A DNA stretch of 8,215 nt from Gammaproteobacteria bacterium (GCA_004356415.1 SMWN01000147.1:1-8215); one strand, 5' to 3'; counted from the stretch's first letter, positions 1 to 6,735 are shown. Notes: generated by a model not told the origin, from the letters alone. Numbers and translations are program-made.

Positions 1-1937
1 ATTGGCAACTTTATGTGAGGCTCAAACGACCTTACGGATTCAGCAATCCCGGTGGTTTTGATTATGAAGGCTGGTTATTTCAACATCGCATACGCGCTAC
101 CGGCTATGTGAGAAATGATGAGCAAAATGAATTAATTCGTCAGGCATCCATCTTCTCTATCAATCATCAACGTTATTTACTCCGAGATTTAATCAATCGT
201 ACACATCTGTCTGATTCAGACGATTTTGAAAAGAGTCTCCTGTTGGCTTTAAGTCTGGGTGATCGTAGCAAAGTTTCACCACAGCAGTGGCGGACATTGA
301 CACAAACAGGGACGAGTCATCTATTGGCAATTTCTGGCTTACACATTGGCTTGGTGGCCGGCTTGTTTTTCATATTGGGTCGGTGGTTGTGGGCGCTTTC
401 AGGTTCACTACCGCTTTATCTGGCATCCCAGAGATTCGCTGCCTTATCAGGGTTATTTGGCGCGCTGATGTACGCAGCGTTAGCAGGCTTCGCGATTCCG
501 ACACAACGTGCATTGATCATGCTTTCGGTTTGGATGTTGTCACGCCTTTTTTATCGAAAAATCGCAATCACCGATATAATTGCTACTTCTCTACTGGCGG
601 TGTTAATCATCGATCCATTTGCTGCAATGGATGTCAGTTTTTGGCTATCATTTGTGGCGATATCAATCATTGCCTACGGCATGACATGCCGTGTTAACGG
701 AAACATATCATGGTGGCGTAGCGGCTGGTGGAAATGGGGCAGGGTGCAATATCTGGTCGCTGTTGGTCTGTTTCCAATGCTGGTTTTATGGTTTCAGCAG
801 GTTCCATTAGTGGGTATTTTCGCAAATATCGTTGCAGTACCGTATATCAGCTTAATTGTTATCCCCTTGGTATTGCTTGGCATTGCTTTATTGTGTTTTA
901 TTTTTCCGGCTGGTGAATTTGTATTACAGCTTGCGGGGCAGGCCTTAAGTGTTTTTTGGCCATTTCTCGATTATTTATCGAGGCTGAAATTCAACCTCTG
1001 GCATAGCGCATCTCCATCAGCATTGGCATTTGCTTTAGGGATGATTGGTATACTCATTATCCTGTTACCTAAAGGGATTCCAGCACGCTGGATTGGTGTC
1101 ATCTGGTTACTCCCACTTTTATATCCTCAGTCAGAAAACCCGGAGTTTGGTGATTTCTGGTTTACCCAACTGGACGTAGGGCAGGGATTGGCCTCTGTCA
1201 TCCAGACACAAAATCATTCGCTGATTTATGATACGGGTGACAGATATAGCGAGCGATTTAACGTAGGTAAGGCAGTGATTATTCCATTTCTCAAACACCA
1301 ACATATCCAACATCCGGATCTCCTGATTGTCAGTCATGGGGATAGAGATCATATTGGTGGCACCAATGATATTCTTGCGCAATACTCTGAGATTCATGTG
1401 CTCACCAGTGTCAGAGAAAAAATGACACATCCTTATTTGGGCAATTGTGTCGAGGGCCAGAGTTGGCGCTGGGATGGGGTGGATTTTGAAATATTAAACC
1501 CCGCTTCATCTGCAAGCTTTAAAGGAAATATTCGGGGCAATAATGCCTCTTGTGTCCTTAAGGTGAGTAATGCTCAAGGTTCAATGCTGCTAACAGGAGA
1601 CATTGAACGTGCTGTCGAATCCAGGCTTATGAGGTCATCCCAGTCTAAGGAAAAACTGTCTGCGACTGTGCTTATCGCCCCACATCATGGGAGTAAGACA
1701 TCGTCCTCATCATCTTTTATTGATGCTGTATCACCGAAATACGTTGTATTCCCGGTAGGATATCGGAATCGATTTGGATTCCCGAAACAGGATATAATAT
1801 CTCGCTATGAATCACGTCAAGTTAAAATGCTCAATACGGCGCGTGATGGGGCGTTGGTATTCAAATTTGAAGCTTCAGACATCTCTTTTACTCGCAACAG
1901 GCAACAGAATTGGAGATTTTGGACTTCTGAATATTGA
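1..1937 (+). CDS. comEC: ComEC/Rec2-family DNA uptake channel, 5' end cut off
   Basis: ComEC is the inner-membrane channel that carries single-stranded DNA into the cytoplasm during natural transformation. The reading frame is open to the left edge; translating back from the GTG at 15 adds WQLY, matching the conserved N-terminal soluble domain (NPGGFDYE, residues 11-18 counted from 15), so that GTG is internal and roughly 100-150 residues are probably missing. Next comes the polytopic competence domain (about residues 75-350), including SHLLAISGLHIGL at 101-113. The C-terminal metallo-beta-lactamase-like domain (about 380-610) has DVGQG at 387, the metal-site motif HGDRDHIGG at 441, LLTGDIE at 526 and APHHGSK at 555, so its metal ligands look intact, unlike some ComEC proteins that lack the domain. 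The gene lies 58 bases before exbB, the usual neighbour in Pseudomonas-type genomes. Identity is very secure; whether the cell is transformable is not shown. Confidence 0.95.
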   Translation, partial: WQLYVRLKRPYGFSNPGGFDYEGWLFQHRIRATGYVRNDEQNELIRQASIFSINHQRYLLRDLINRTHLSDSDDFEKSLLLALSLGDRSKVSPQQWRTLTQTGTSHLLAISGLHIGLVAGLFFILGRWLWALSGSLPLYLASQRFAALSGLFGALMYAALAGFAIPTQRALIMLSVWMLSRLFYRKIAITDIIATSLLAVLIIDPFAAMDVSFWLSFVAISIIAYGMTCRVNGNISWWRSGWWKWGRVQYLVAVGLFPMLVLWFQQVPLVGIFANIVAVPYISLIVIPLVLLGIALLCFIFPAGEFVLQLAGQALSVFWPFLDYLSRLKFNLWHSASPSALAFALGMIGILIILLPKGIPARWIGVIWLLPLLYPQSENPEFGDFWFTQLDVGQGLASVIQTQNHSLIYDTGDRYSERFNVGKAVIIPFLKHQHIQHPDLLIVSHGDRDHIGGTNDILAQYSEIHVLTSVREKMTHPYLGNCVEGQSWRWDGVDFEILNPASSASFKGNIRGNNASCVLKVSNAQGSMLLTGDIERAVESRLMRSSQSKEKLSATVLIAPHHGSKTSSSSSFIDAVSPKYVVFPVGYRNRFGFPKQDIISRYESRQVKMLNTARDGALVFKFEASDISFTRNRQQNWRFWTSEY

Positions 1938-1947
1938 GTATCGTTAT

Positions 1948-1964
1948 TAAATAAGGTTTATTTA
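1948..1964. repeat. AT-only short inverted repeat before exbB
   Basis: TAAATAA and TTATTTA are separated by GGT, giving a perfect 7-bp inverted repeat in the 58-base gap between comEC and exbB. A -10-like TATAAA (1963-1968) overlaps its right arm, but no convincing -35 lies at the proper distance. It could mark a secondary promoter for the exbB operon or be chance in AT-rich DNA. It is too weak and has too little T-tract to be called a terminator. Confidence 0.25.
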
Positions 1965-1977
1965 TAAAAATAGTTTT

Positions 1978-1985
1978 AAGGGGAG
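1978..1985 (+). promoter_or_regulatory. Ribosome binding site fixing the GTG start of exbB
   Basis: AAGGGGAG lies 10 bases before the GTG at 1996. It is the only strong Shine-Dalgarno-like sequence near here and supports GTG over the next in-frame ATG (2029), which would remove the conserved N-terminal LFKAGG segment. Confidence 0.7.
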
Positions 1986-1995
1986 AACGCAAAAG

Positions 1996-2664
1996 GTGCT
2001 GGAACTATTCAAAGCAGGCGGGTTACTGATGTGGCCGATATTAATCTGTTCGGTTATCTCATTAGCAATCATTTTCGAGCGATTCTGGTCTCTGCAGGAA
2101 AAACGTATTGTCCCCAAGCACCTCGTCGCCCAGGTTTGGCAATGGGCAAAAGTAGGCCATCTGAATAATCAACGTATTCGGGAACTAAGCGTTGCTTCAC
2201 CACTGGGCAGGATTCTGGCAGCAGGCCTGGTTAACCGTTCACACGAACGTGAGGTGATGAAGGAAAGTATTGAAGAGGTCGGACGCCATGTCGCACATTC
2301 ACTGGAACGTTTTCTGAATACGTTGGGGACAATTGCATCAATTTCACCTTTACTGGGTCTATTGGGGACGGTCATCGGCATGATTAAAGTCTTTGCTGTC
2401 ATTACAACTCACGGTGTCGGTGACGCAAGTATCCTGGCAGAAGGTATTTCAGAGGCACTGCTGACAACTGCAGCGGGGTTATCTGTCGCCATCCCAACAC
2501 TGATGTTTCATCGCTACTTCAGAGGCAAGGTAGACGCGTTGGTGATGACGATGGAGCAAGAATCAATAAAAATGGTCGAGGTCATGCAAGGATTACGAGA
2601 AAACGAATATGCTTCTCATAACAGTCCTTCTCAGAAAGATACGGCCAAGGAAAATATTCAATGA
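1996..2664 (+). CDS. exbB: ExbB/TolQ/MotA-family proton channel subunit
   Basis: ExbB forms the inner-membrane pentamer that, with ExbD, converts proton flow into mechanical work, classically to energise TonB-dependent outer-membrane uptake. The 222-residue protein has three predicted membrane segments: about 11-29, 108-136 (containing SPLLGLLGTVIGM, 117-129) and 150-172 (EALLTTAAGLSVAIPTLMF, 153-171). The last two carry the conserved small and threonine residues that line the proton path. The large cytoplasmic loop lies between segments 1 and 2. It starts at GTG with a good ribosome binding site, and its stop overlaps the exbD start (ATGA), implying coupled synthesis. No tonB is nearby. Sitting between comEC and lpxK, this pair may serve TonB or another envelope task; TolQ is less likely because tolR, tolA and tolB are absent. 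Confidence 0.93.
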   Translation: MLELFKAGGLLMWPILICSVISLAIIFERFWSLQEKRIVPKHLVAQVWQWAKVGHLNNQRIRELSVASPLGRILAAGLVNRSHEREVMKESIEEVGRHVAHSLERFLNTLGTIASISPLLGLLGTVIGMIKVFAVITTHGVGDASILAEGISEALLTTAAGLSVAIPTLMFHRYFRGKVDALVMTMEQESIKMVEVMQGLRENEYASHNSPSQKDTAKENIQ

Positions 2665-3083
2665 ATTTTCAGCCCAAGCCACGTGAAGAACTCGAATTAG
2701 ATATCACACCACTGATTGATGTAGTGTTCCTGTTGCTCATCTTTTTCATGGTCTCAACAACCTTCGAACATGATTCAGAATTGAATATCACTTTGCCCAA
2801 GGCGAGTAAAGAGATCGCTCAGGCGAAACCCGATGCGATTAACGTCGCCATTGATGGCCAATCTCGAATTTTTATTAATGAAAAAGAGTTATTAAATTCG
2901 CAAATATCAACTATAAAAGAGGCACTTTATGATATTGCCTCAGATCTAGGGGATGCACCACTTATCATCAGTGCAGATGAAGAAACGCCTTATCAAGTAG
3001 TCATAAGAACCATGGATGCAGCTCGTCAGTTGGGCCTGGTCAGAATTACATTCGCCACGAGAATTGATGAAGATGATTATTAA
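2661..3083 (+). CDS. exbD: ExbD/TolR-family biopolymer transport protein
   Basis: ExbD is the partner of ExbB: a dimer with one membrane helix inside the ExbB pentamer and a periplasmic domain. The 140-residue protein has a short cytoplasmic tail, one membrane helix at about residues 17-34 and the signature DITPLIDVVFLLLIFFMVST (14-33). Asp20 matches the essential membrane aspartate that carries protons in this family. The rest (about 40-140) is the periplasmic domain; the segment PLIISADEETPYQVVIRTMD near 99-118 is typical. The ATG overlaps the exbB stop and has AAGGA nine bases upstream. Length is normal. ExbD rather than TolR is inferred from context, since the two are close in sequence. 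Confidence 0.93.
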   Translation: MNFQPKPREELELDITPLIDVVFLLLIFFMVSTTFEHDSELNITLPKASKEIAQAKPDAINVAIDGQSRIFINEKELLNSQISTIKEALYDIASDLGDAPLIISADEETPYQVVIRTMDAARQLGLVRITFATRIDEDDY

Positions 3084-3100
3084 TGTCAGTGTATGGGTAA

Positions 3101-4111
3101 ATGATGCTGGTATCCCCTGAATTCATAGAAGACCTCTGGTATGGCAAACACCCGTTGTCAATCGCACTAACGCCAATCGCATGGTGTTATCGGTTTATTA
3201 TGACATTACGCCATCTTGTTTATCAAAGTGGCATATTACCAATCCAGAGCCTGGATATCCCTGTGATCGTTGTAGGGAACATCGTAGTAGGCGGTACAGG
3301 AAAAACACCTCTGGTCATTTGGCTGGCAGAACATTTAAAAGAGAAAGGCTATAAACCAGGGATAGTCAGCAAAGGATATAAAAGCAGGGTCAAGCAATGG
3401 CCCCAGCAGGTACGTAAAGACAGTAATCCTGAATTGGTTGGTGATGAACCCGTCTTGTTGGCGAACAGAACAAATTGTCCTGTCGCTATTGCACCAAATC
3501 GTTATGTTGCAGCGGAAGCACTGATTGAGCATGAGCAGGTTGATATTATTATTTGTGATGATGGTTTACAGCATTATGCACTTGCACGTGATATTGAAAT
3601 TGCCGTCATTGATGGTATTCGTAGGTTTGGTAATGGGCGTTGTTTACCGGCTGGTCCGTTAAGAGAGTCAGTAAACCGTCTTAAAAGTGTTGATATGATC
3701 GTTTGTAATAGTGGCGCAATTCGTGGTGAATTCGAGATGGAATATATTCCTCAGCAACCATGCTCAGTTGTAGATGGGAATAAACAATATGATATCGAGA
3801 AATTTCGTAATAGATCGGTTCATGCAATTGCAGGTGTTGGAAACCCGACAAATTTCTTTTCCTATTTGCGCGGTAGAGGGATACACACAATCGAGCACGA
3901 ATTTCCTGACCATTATCAATTTAAAGCAGAAGATATTTGCTTTGACGACGGCTTTCCTGTCGTCATGACGGAAAAAGATGCTGTAAAATGTACCGAGTTT
4001 GCATCAGAGGAACATTGGTTCTTGCCAATAGACGTGACTATGTCGAACGCTTTCGTACATCGCCTGACAATATTATTAAAGGACATTACTAATGGACAAA
4101 AAGCTGCTTGA
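3101..4111 (+). CDS. lpxK: Tetraacyldisaccharide 4'-kinase (lipid A biosynthesis)
   Basis: LpxK uses ATP to phosphorylate the 4' position of the tetraacyldisaccharide 1-phosphate, making lipid IVA, the sixth step of the Raetz pathway, at the inner face of the inner membrane. The 336-residue length is normal. An N-terminal hydrophobic stretch (about 19-48) is followed by the Walker A loop VGGTGKTP (63-70), DDGLQHYALARD (153-164), LPAGPLRE (182-189), AGVGNPTNFF (244-253), DHYQF (270-274) and MTEKDAVKC (289-297). One departure is SKGYKS at 90-95 where most homologues have SRGYGG. ATG codons sit at 3101 and 3104; GGG at 3095-3097 spaces better with the second, so the protein may be one residue shorter. 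There is a 17-base gap after exbD and a 20-base overlap into the next gene. Confidence 0.96.
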   Translation: MMLVSPEFIEDLWYGKHPLSIALTPIAWCYRFIMTLRHLVYQSGILPIQSLDIPVIVVGNIVVGGTGKTPLVIWLAEHLKEKGYKPGIVSKGYKSRVKQWPQQVRKDSNPELVGDEPVLLANRTNCPVAIAPNRYVAAEALIEHEQVDIIICDDGLQHYALARDIEIAVIDGIRRFGNGRCLPAGPLRESVNRLKSVDMIVCNSGAIRGEFEMEYIPQQPCSVVDGNKQYDIEKFRNRSVHAIAGVGNPTNFFSYLRGRGIHTIEHEFPDHYQFKAEDICFDDGFPVVMTEKDAVKCTEFASEEHWFLPIDVTMSNAFVHRLTILLKDITNGQKAA

Positions 4112-4283
4112 AATTCTGGTTTGCCCTGTCACCAAGGGGCCTTTAATTTATGATAAAAAAAATCAGGAATTGATCTCAAAATCTGCGCGTCTTGCATATT
4201 CTATCAAGGATGGAATTCCTGTCATGTTGGAAGAAGAGGCCAGAACACTTACAGACGAGGAAATTGAAAATCTCAAAGGTTGA
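4092..4283 (+). CDS. Trm112/YcaR-family small protein
   Basis: This 63-residue protein belongs to the Trm112p-like (YcaR, UPF0434) family, almost always encoded between lpxK and kdsB. The signatures are LLEILVCPVTKGPL (5-18), LAYSIKDGIPVML (34-46) and EEARTLTD (48-55). Eukaryotic and archaeal Trm112 activates methyltransferases; the bacterial role is not settled. E. coli YcaR has a CPVC pair and a further Cys, whereas here only Cys11 remains (CPVT, and ELISK in place of ELICK), so the zinc site of the founding family cannot form. From memory, Pseudomonas homologues share this Cys-poor form, so it is a known variant. The ATG lies inside the end of lpxK with AAAGGA (4078-4083) at good spacing. 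Confidence 0.92.
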   Translation: MDKKLLEILVCPVTKGPLIYDKKNQELISKSARLAYSIKDGIPVMLEEEARTLTDEEIENLKG

Positions 4284-5049
4284 TTTTAAATTTCATATAA
4301 TCATACCGGCACGTTACGCATCAACCCGATTACCCGGTAAGCCATTACTGGAGATTAATAACAAGTCACTCATCCAGCATGTTTATGAGTCAGCTTGTCA
4401 GTGCGGCGCAGAAAACATTTACATTGCCACAGATGATTCACGTATTAAAGATAAAGCGGAGTCTTTTGGTGCCGAAGTCATCATGACAGCGACTGATCAT
4501 ATATCGGGCACAGACAGACTTGCAGAAGTTGCATCAATACTGCAATTAAATGATGAAGAAATTATCGTAAACCTGCAAGGTGATGAAATTGGTGTACCAG
4601 CAGAGCTAGTACATCAGGTCGCAAATAATTTAAACGATCATCCAGATCACAGAATTGCTACAATCTGCGAACGAATTGATAATGAAAAAGATATCAACGA
4701 TCCAAATGTTGTTAAGGTCGTATTTGATCAAAACAATACAGCACTATATTTCAGTAGGGCGACCATTCCATATACAATGAAAGGCCAGGAGCAAGGACAT
4801 GAACAACGGCAAAGTTATTTCAAACATATTGGTCTTTATGCTTACCGGGTTGCATATCTAAAGAAATTTAGTGCAACACCCGTCTGCGATCTTGAACGCT
4901 GTGAATCTTTGGAACAACTCAGAGCCTTATATACTGGCGAAAAAATATATCTTGAAGAGGCCTGTACATCCGCCGGCATTGGAATTGATACGGAAGAAGA
5001 TCTTTTCAGGGCACGTCAGCAGAATGCACATGAAAATTCTGGCACATGA
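4264..5049 (+). CDS. kdsB: CMP-Kdo synthetase (3-deoxy-manno-octulosonate cytidylyltransferase)
   Basis: KdsB activates Kdo with CTP to CMP-Kdo, the donor for the inner core of lipopolysaccharide, in the cytoplasm. From the TTG at 4264 the protein has 261 residues (E. coli: 248). Motifs are IIIPARYASTRLPGKPL (12-28, nucleotide binding), SGTDRLAEV (81-89), NLQGDE (103-108), HIGLYAYR (188-195), SLEQLR (215-220) and GIDTEEDL (240-247). The position after QGDE is Ile rather than the usual Pro. The start is uncertain: no ATG or GTG lies near the conserved N-terminus. TTG 4264 is chosen as closest to family length; in-frame ATGs at 4192 and 4210 would add 24 or 18 atypical residues and overlap the preceding gene deeply, and an ATC at 4270 has GAGG at better spacing. 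The stop overlaps the next start (ATGA). Confidence 0.93.
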   Translation: MKISKVDFKFHIIIPARYASTRLPGKPLLEINNKSLIQHVYESACQCGAENIYIATDDSRIKDKAESFGAEVIMTATDHISGTDRLAEVASILQLNDEEIIVNLQGDEIGVPAELVHQVANNLNDHPDHRIATICERIDNEKDINDPNVVKVVFDQNNTALYFSRATIPYTMKGQEQGHEQRQSYFKHIGLYAYRVAYLKKFSATPVCDLERCESLEQLRALYTGEKIYLEEACTSAGIGIDTEEDLFRARQQNAHENSGT

Positions 5050-5537
5050 AAGTCTTATTTGTTTGTATGGGTAATATATGCCGCTCGCCAACGGCACATG
5101 GCCTGTTTATATCTCTGGTGAATTCCATGGAACGCGAGGAACAGCTGGTTGAATATATTGAGGTTGATTCTGCAGGGACACATTCATGGAATATTGGGAG
5201 CCCACCGGCTATCTATTCGCAAATGACAGCAAAAAAACACGGGATAGATATTAGTGAATTGCGCGCACGTCGGATTAGCAGGGAAGATTACGATTATTAT
5301 GACTACATTGTGGCAATGGATAATAGCAATCTGCAAAACATGCTAGCGGTTTGCGAGAAGCGAAATAGGCACAAACTTAAGTTATTGCTTGATTACGCAG
5401 AAAAAACTGAACTCACTGAAGTGCCAGATCCCTATGGCGCAGGGATGGATGGGTTCGAAACGGTCTATAGTTTAATCGAGCAGGGGTGTGGCGGTTTATT
5501 ATGTGCTTTGAAAAAAGAGATGACTGAAGAAGCTTAG
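5046..5537 (+). CDS. Low-molecular-weight protein tyrosine phosphatase
   Basis: This 163-residue cytoplasmic enzyme removes phosphate from tyrosine through a cysteinyl-phosphate intermediate. The phosphate loop CMGNICRS spans 7-14: Cys7 is the nucleophile and Arg13 binds phosphate. The general acid is Asp128 in VPDPYGAG (126-133), and DSAGTHSWNIG (41-51) is also typical of the family. Cys12 beside the nucleophile matches the second cysteine that protects related enzymes by forming a reversible disulfide. It resembles Pseudomonas-type Ptp, found directly after kdsB there, and E. coli Wzb, which acts on a capsule kinase; no such kinase is visible here, so the substrate is unknown. It starts inside the kdsB stop without a clear ribosome binding site, and its stop overlaps the opposite-strand infA stop. 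Confidence 0.93.
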   Translation: MKVLFVCMGNICRSPTAHGLFISLVNSMEREEQLVEYIEVDSAGTHSWNIGSPPAIYSQMTAKKHGIDISELRARRISREDYDYYDYIVAMDNSNLQNMLAVCEKRNRHKLKLLLDYAEKTELTEVPDPYGAGMDGFETVYSLIEQGCGGLLCALKKEMTEEA

Positions 5538-5752
5538 CGTTCTCTGTAGGTAATACGCCCTTTGCTTAAATCGTATGGTGTCATTTCTACGGTTACTTTG
5601 TCACCTGTCAGAATTCGTATGTAGTGCTTGCGCATTTTCCCGGATATATGCGCAATGATCATATGACCATTTTCCAGTTCAACCCGAAACATTGTGTTCG
5701 GAAGTGTTTCGGTAATGGTACCTTCCATTTCAATTACATCTTCTTTTGCCAT
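5534..5752 (-). CDS. infA: Translation initiation factor IF-1
   Basis: IF-1 binds the ribosomal A site of the 30S subunit and works with IF-2 and IF-3 in choosing the initiator tRNA. The protein has the standard 72 residues and is one OB-fold of the S1 type. Family hallmarks are MAKED at the N-terminus, EMEGTITETLPNTMFRVEL (8-26), AHISGKMRKHYIRIL (34-48) and GDKVTVEMTPYDL (50-62), ending KGRITYRER. It follows bpt by 82 bases on the same strand, a common arrangement in gammaproteobacteria (infA with aat, bpt and clpA nearby), though clpS and clpA are not in the window. GAGAAAG lies eight bases before the ATG. The gene ends inside the stop of the convergent phosphatase gene. Confidence 0.98.
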   Translation of the reverse strand: MAKEDVIEMEGTITETLPNTMFRVELENGHMIIAHISGKMRKHYIRILTGDKVTVEMTPYDLSKGRITYRER

Positions 5753-5809
5753 CTATTTGTCTTTCTCTTTAATTAGCAGGTAGTTTGGGTATCAATGGGG
5801 CGCATTGTG

Positions 5810-5821
5810 CCTTAAATAAGG
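5810..5821. repeat. Short inverted repeat between bpt and infA
   Basis: CCTTA and TAAGG flank AA within the 82-base gap downstream of bpt and upstream of infA. On the minus strand a TTGCCA at 5831-5826 lies 18 bases before an ACAATG, a weak promoter-like pair spanning this repeat; a separate infA promoter here is plausible because infA is often transcribed on its own. The evidence is only motif-level. Confidence 0.2.
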
Positions 5822-5834
5822 TATTCTGGCAAAA

Positions 5835-6575
5835 TCAGTCCTCACTTTGAGGAGGGTTCTCGTGCCATGCATCATGATAGAAATATTCAAGCGGTTGATA
5901 TTCATCCTTGTAACGCATTTTTCTGCAATCGGCAATCCAATAGCCAAGATAAAGCCACTGTAAACCCTGATTTCGTGCCTTCTCAATTTCATATAAAACT
6001 GCATAGCGGCCTAAACTGCGATAGGCGAAATCCGGGTCGTAAAATGTATAGACCGCGGACAAACCATCAAGCAGCTTATCAACAACAGCCACAGCCAATA
6101 ATTTATCTATTTCCCTGAATTCATAAAATACTGTCGTCATCCAATCGGTCATAAGGAAATCAATATAATTTTCAGCGTCAGGGTTATCCATGCCACCATC
6201 AGGGTGCCTTGCTTCAAGATAACGTTTGTAGAGTTTGTAATGTTCATTATTAAATCCAGCGGGAAATTTAATGATCTTGAGGTCTTTGTTTAATCTCCAG
6301 TTACGCTTCTGATTTCTATTCATGATAAATTTGTTGACGGGCAAACGTATGGCAATACATGCATTACAATGCTGACACCGAGGTTTGTAGATATGCCTGC
6401 CACTTCGTCGAAAACCGACTCTCGCCAGGGCAGTATAAATATTTATATTCATCGGGAATCCAGGATCTGCAAATAGCGTCTTTGCATCTTTTCCAGGCAA
6501 ATAACTACACGCATGCTCTGGTGTTATGTAGAAATTTAGCCTTTGTTCCTTGATATGCTGTTTTGGATTACTCAT
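5835..6575 (-). CDS. bpt: Aspartate/glutamate leucyltransferase (Bpt, ATE family)
   Basis: Bpt transfers leucine from leucyl-tRNA to proteins with N-terminal Asp or Glu, creating a primary destabilising residue read by ClpS and degraded by ClpAP. The family is the bacterial branch of arginyl-tRNA-protein transferases (also annotated ate). At 246 residues the length is normal. The N-terminal ATE domain has EHACSYLPGKDAKTLFADP (20-38) and CQHCNAC (67-73); Cys23 with Cys67, Cys70 and Cys73 gives a conserved cysteine cluster thought to bind metal. The C-terminal GNAT-like half shows VYTFYDPDF (175-183), LGRYAVLYEIEKAR (188-201) and LYLGYWIADCRKMRYK (208-223). It lies 165 bases after aat, which provides the complementary leucyl transfer to Lys and Arg termini, so together they cover both branches of the bacterial N-degron pathway. 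The leucyl preference is inferred from the bacterial family. Confidence 0.95.
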   Translation of the reverse strand: MSNPKQHIKEQRLNFYITPEHACSYLPGKDAKTLFADPGFPMNINIYTALARVGFRRSGRHIYKPRCQHCNACIAIRLPVNKFIMNRNQKRNWRLNKDLKIIKFPAGFNNEHYKLYKRYLEARHPDGGMDNPDAENYIDFLMTDWMTTVFYEFREIDKLLAVAVVDKLLDGLSAVYTFYDPDFAYRSLGRYAVLYEIEKARNQGLQWLYLGYWIADCRKMRYKDEYQPLEYFYHDAWHENPPQSED

Positions 6576-6625
6576 AAATCAACCATGATGTAACTTCTCA
6601 ATTATCCTATGTGCCACTACAACTG

Positions 6626-6677
6626 TCATCCCCACGAAGTAGGGGATGCCATAAGGAGAGGGGCATAATCATCCCCA
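6626..6677. repeat. Hairpin and direct repeats resembling a decayed dispersed repeat
   Basis: CATCCCC (6627-6633) and GGGGATG (6642-6648) form a 7-bp perfect stem; AC/GT inside can extend it around a GAA loop with one bulged A. The layout GTCATCCCC-ACGAA-GGGGAT closely resembles short palindromic repeats of the GTCATTCCC...GGGAATCC type scattered through many proteobacterial genomes. TCATCCCCA recurs as a direct repeat (6626-6634 and 6669-6677), so the GGGGATG arm could pair with either copy. It lies in the 165-base aat-bpt gap, is C/G-rich against AT-rich surroundings, and lacks a T-tract on either strand, so it is not a standard terminator. Confidence 0.55.
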
Positions 6678-6719
6678 TTGAGCATACACAATTATTGAGA
6701 ACGTAGGCCATATATTAAT

Positions 6720-6735
6720 CAAGATATTTATCTTG
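6720..6735 (-). terminator. Possible weak hairpin terminator after aat
   Basis: CAAGATA and TATCTTG are separated by two bases, beginning only five bases after the aat stop. On the minus strand the hairpin is followed by ATTAATATAT, which is AU-rich but not a real U-run, and the stem is AT-rich. It may cause partial termination or stabilise the 3' end; a chance palindrome is also possible. Confidence 0.25.

Noticed and set aside
15..17. GTG at 15 as the true start of comEC
   Set aside because: The frame stays open to the left edge and encodes WQLY just before, continuing the conserved ComEC N-terminal domain. The gene is simply cut by the window.
1131..1430. 99-codon minus-strand open frame inside comEC
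   Set aside because: It lies opposite the conserved metallo-beta-lactamase-like domain and has no recognisable protein features.
4192..4263. ATG 4192 (or 4210) as the kdsB start
   Set aside because: It would add 24 (or 18) residues, such as LSCWKKRPEH, that are unlike any KdsB N-terminus and are the out-of-frame reading of the trm112-like gene.
5026..5051. Direct repeat GCACATGAAA around the phosphatase start, giving a second ATG at 5030
   Set aside because: The ATG at 5030 opens only a 14-codon frame out of phase with the phosphatase; the 10-bp repeat is probably chance.
5867..6118. Plus-strand open frame of 83 codons opposite bpt
   Set aside because: It is the antisense shadow of a strongly conserved gene and has no family resemblance.
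6660..6676. GGGG...CCCC hairpin as an intrinsic terminator
   Set aside because: Only a 4-bp stem with a 9-base loop and no following T-run on either strand.
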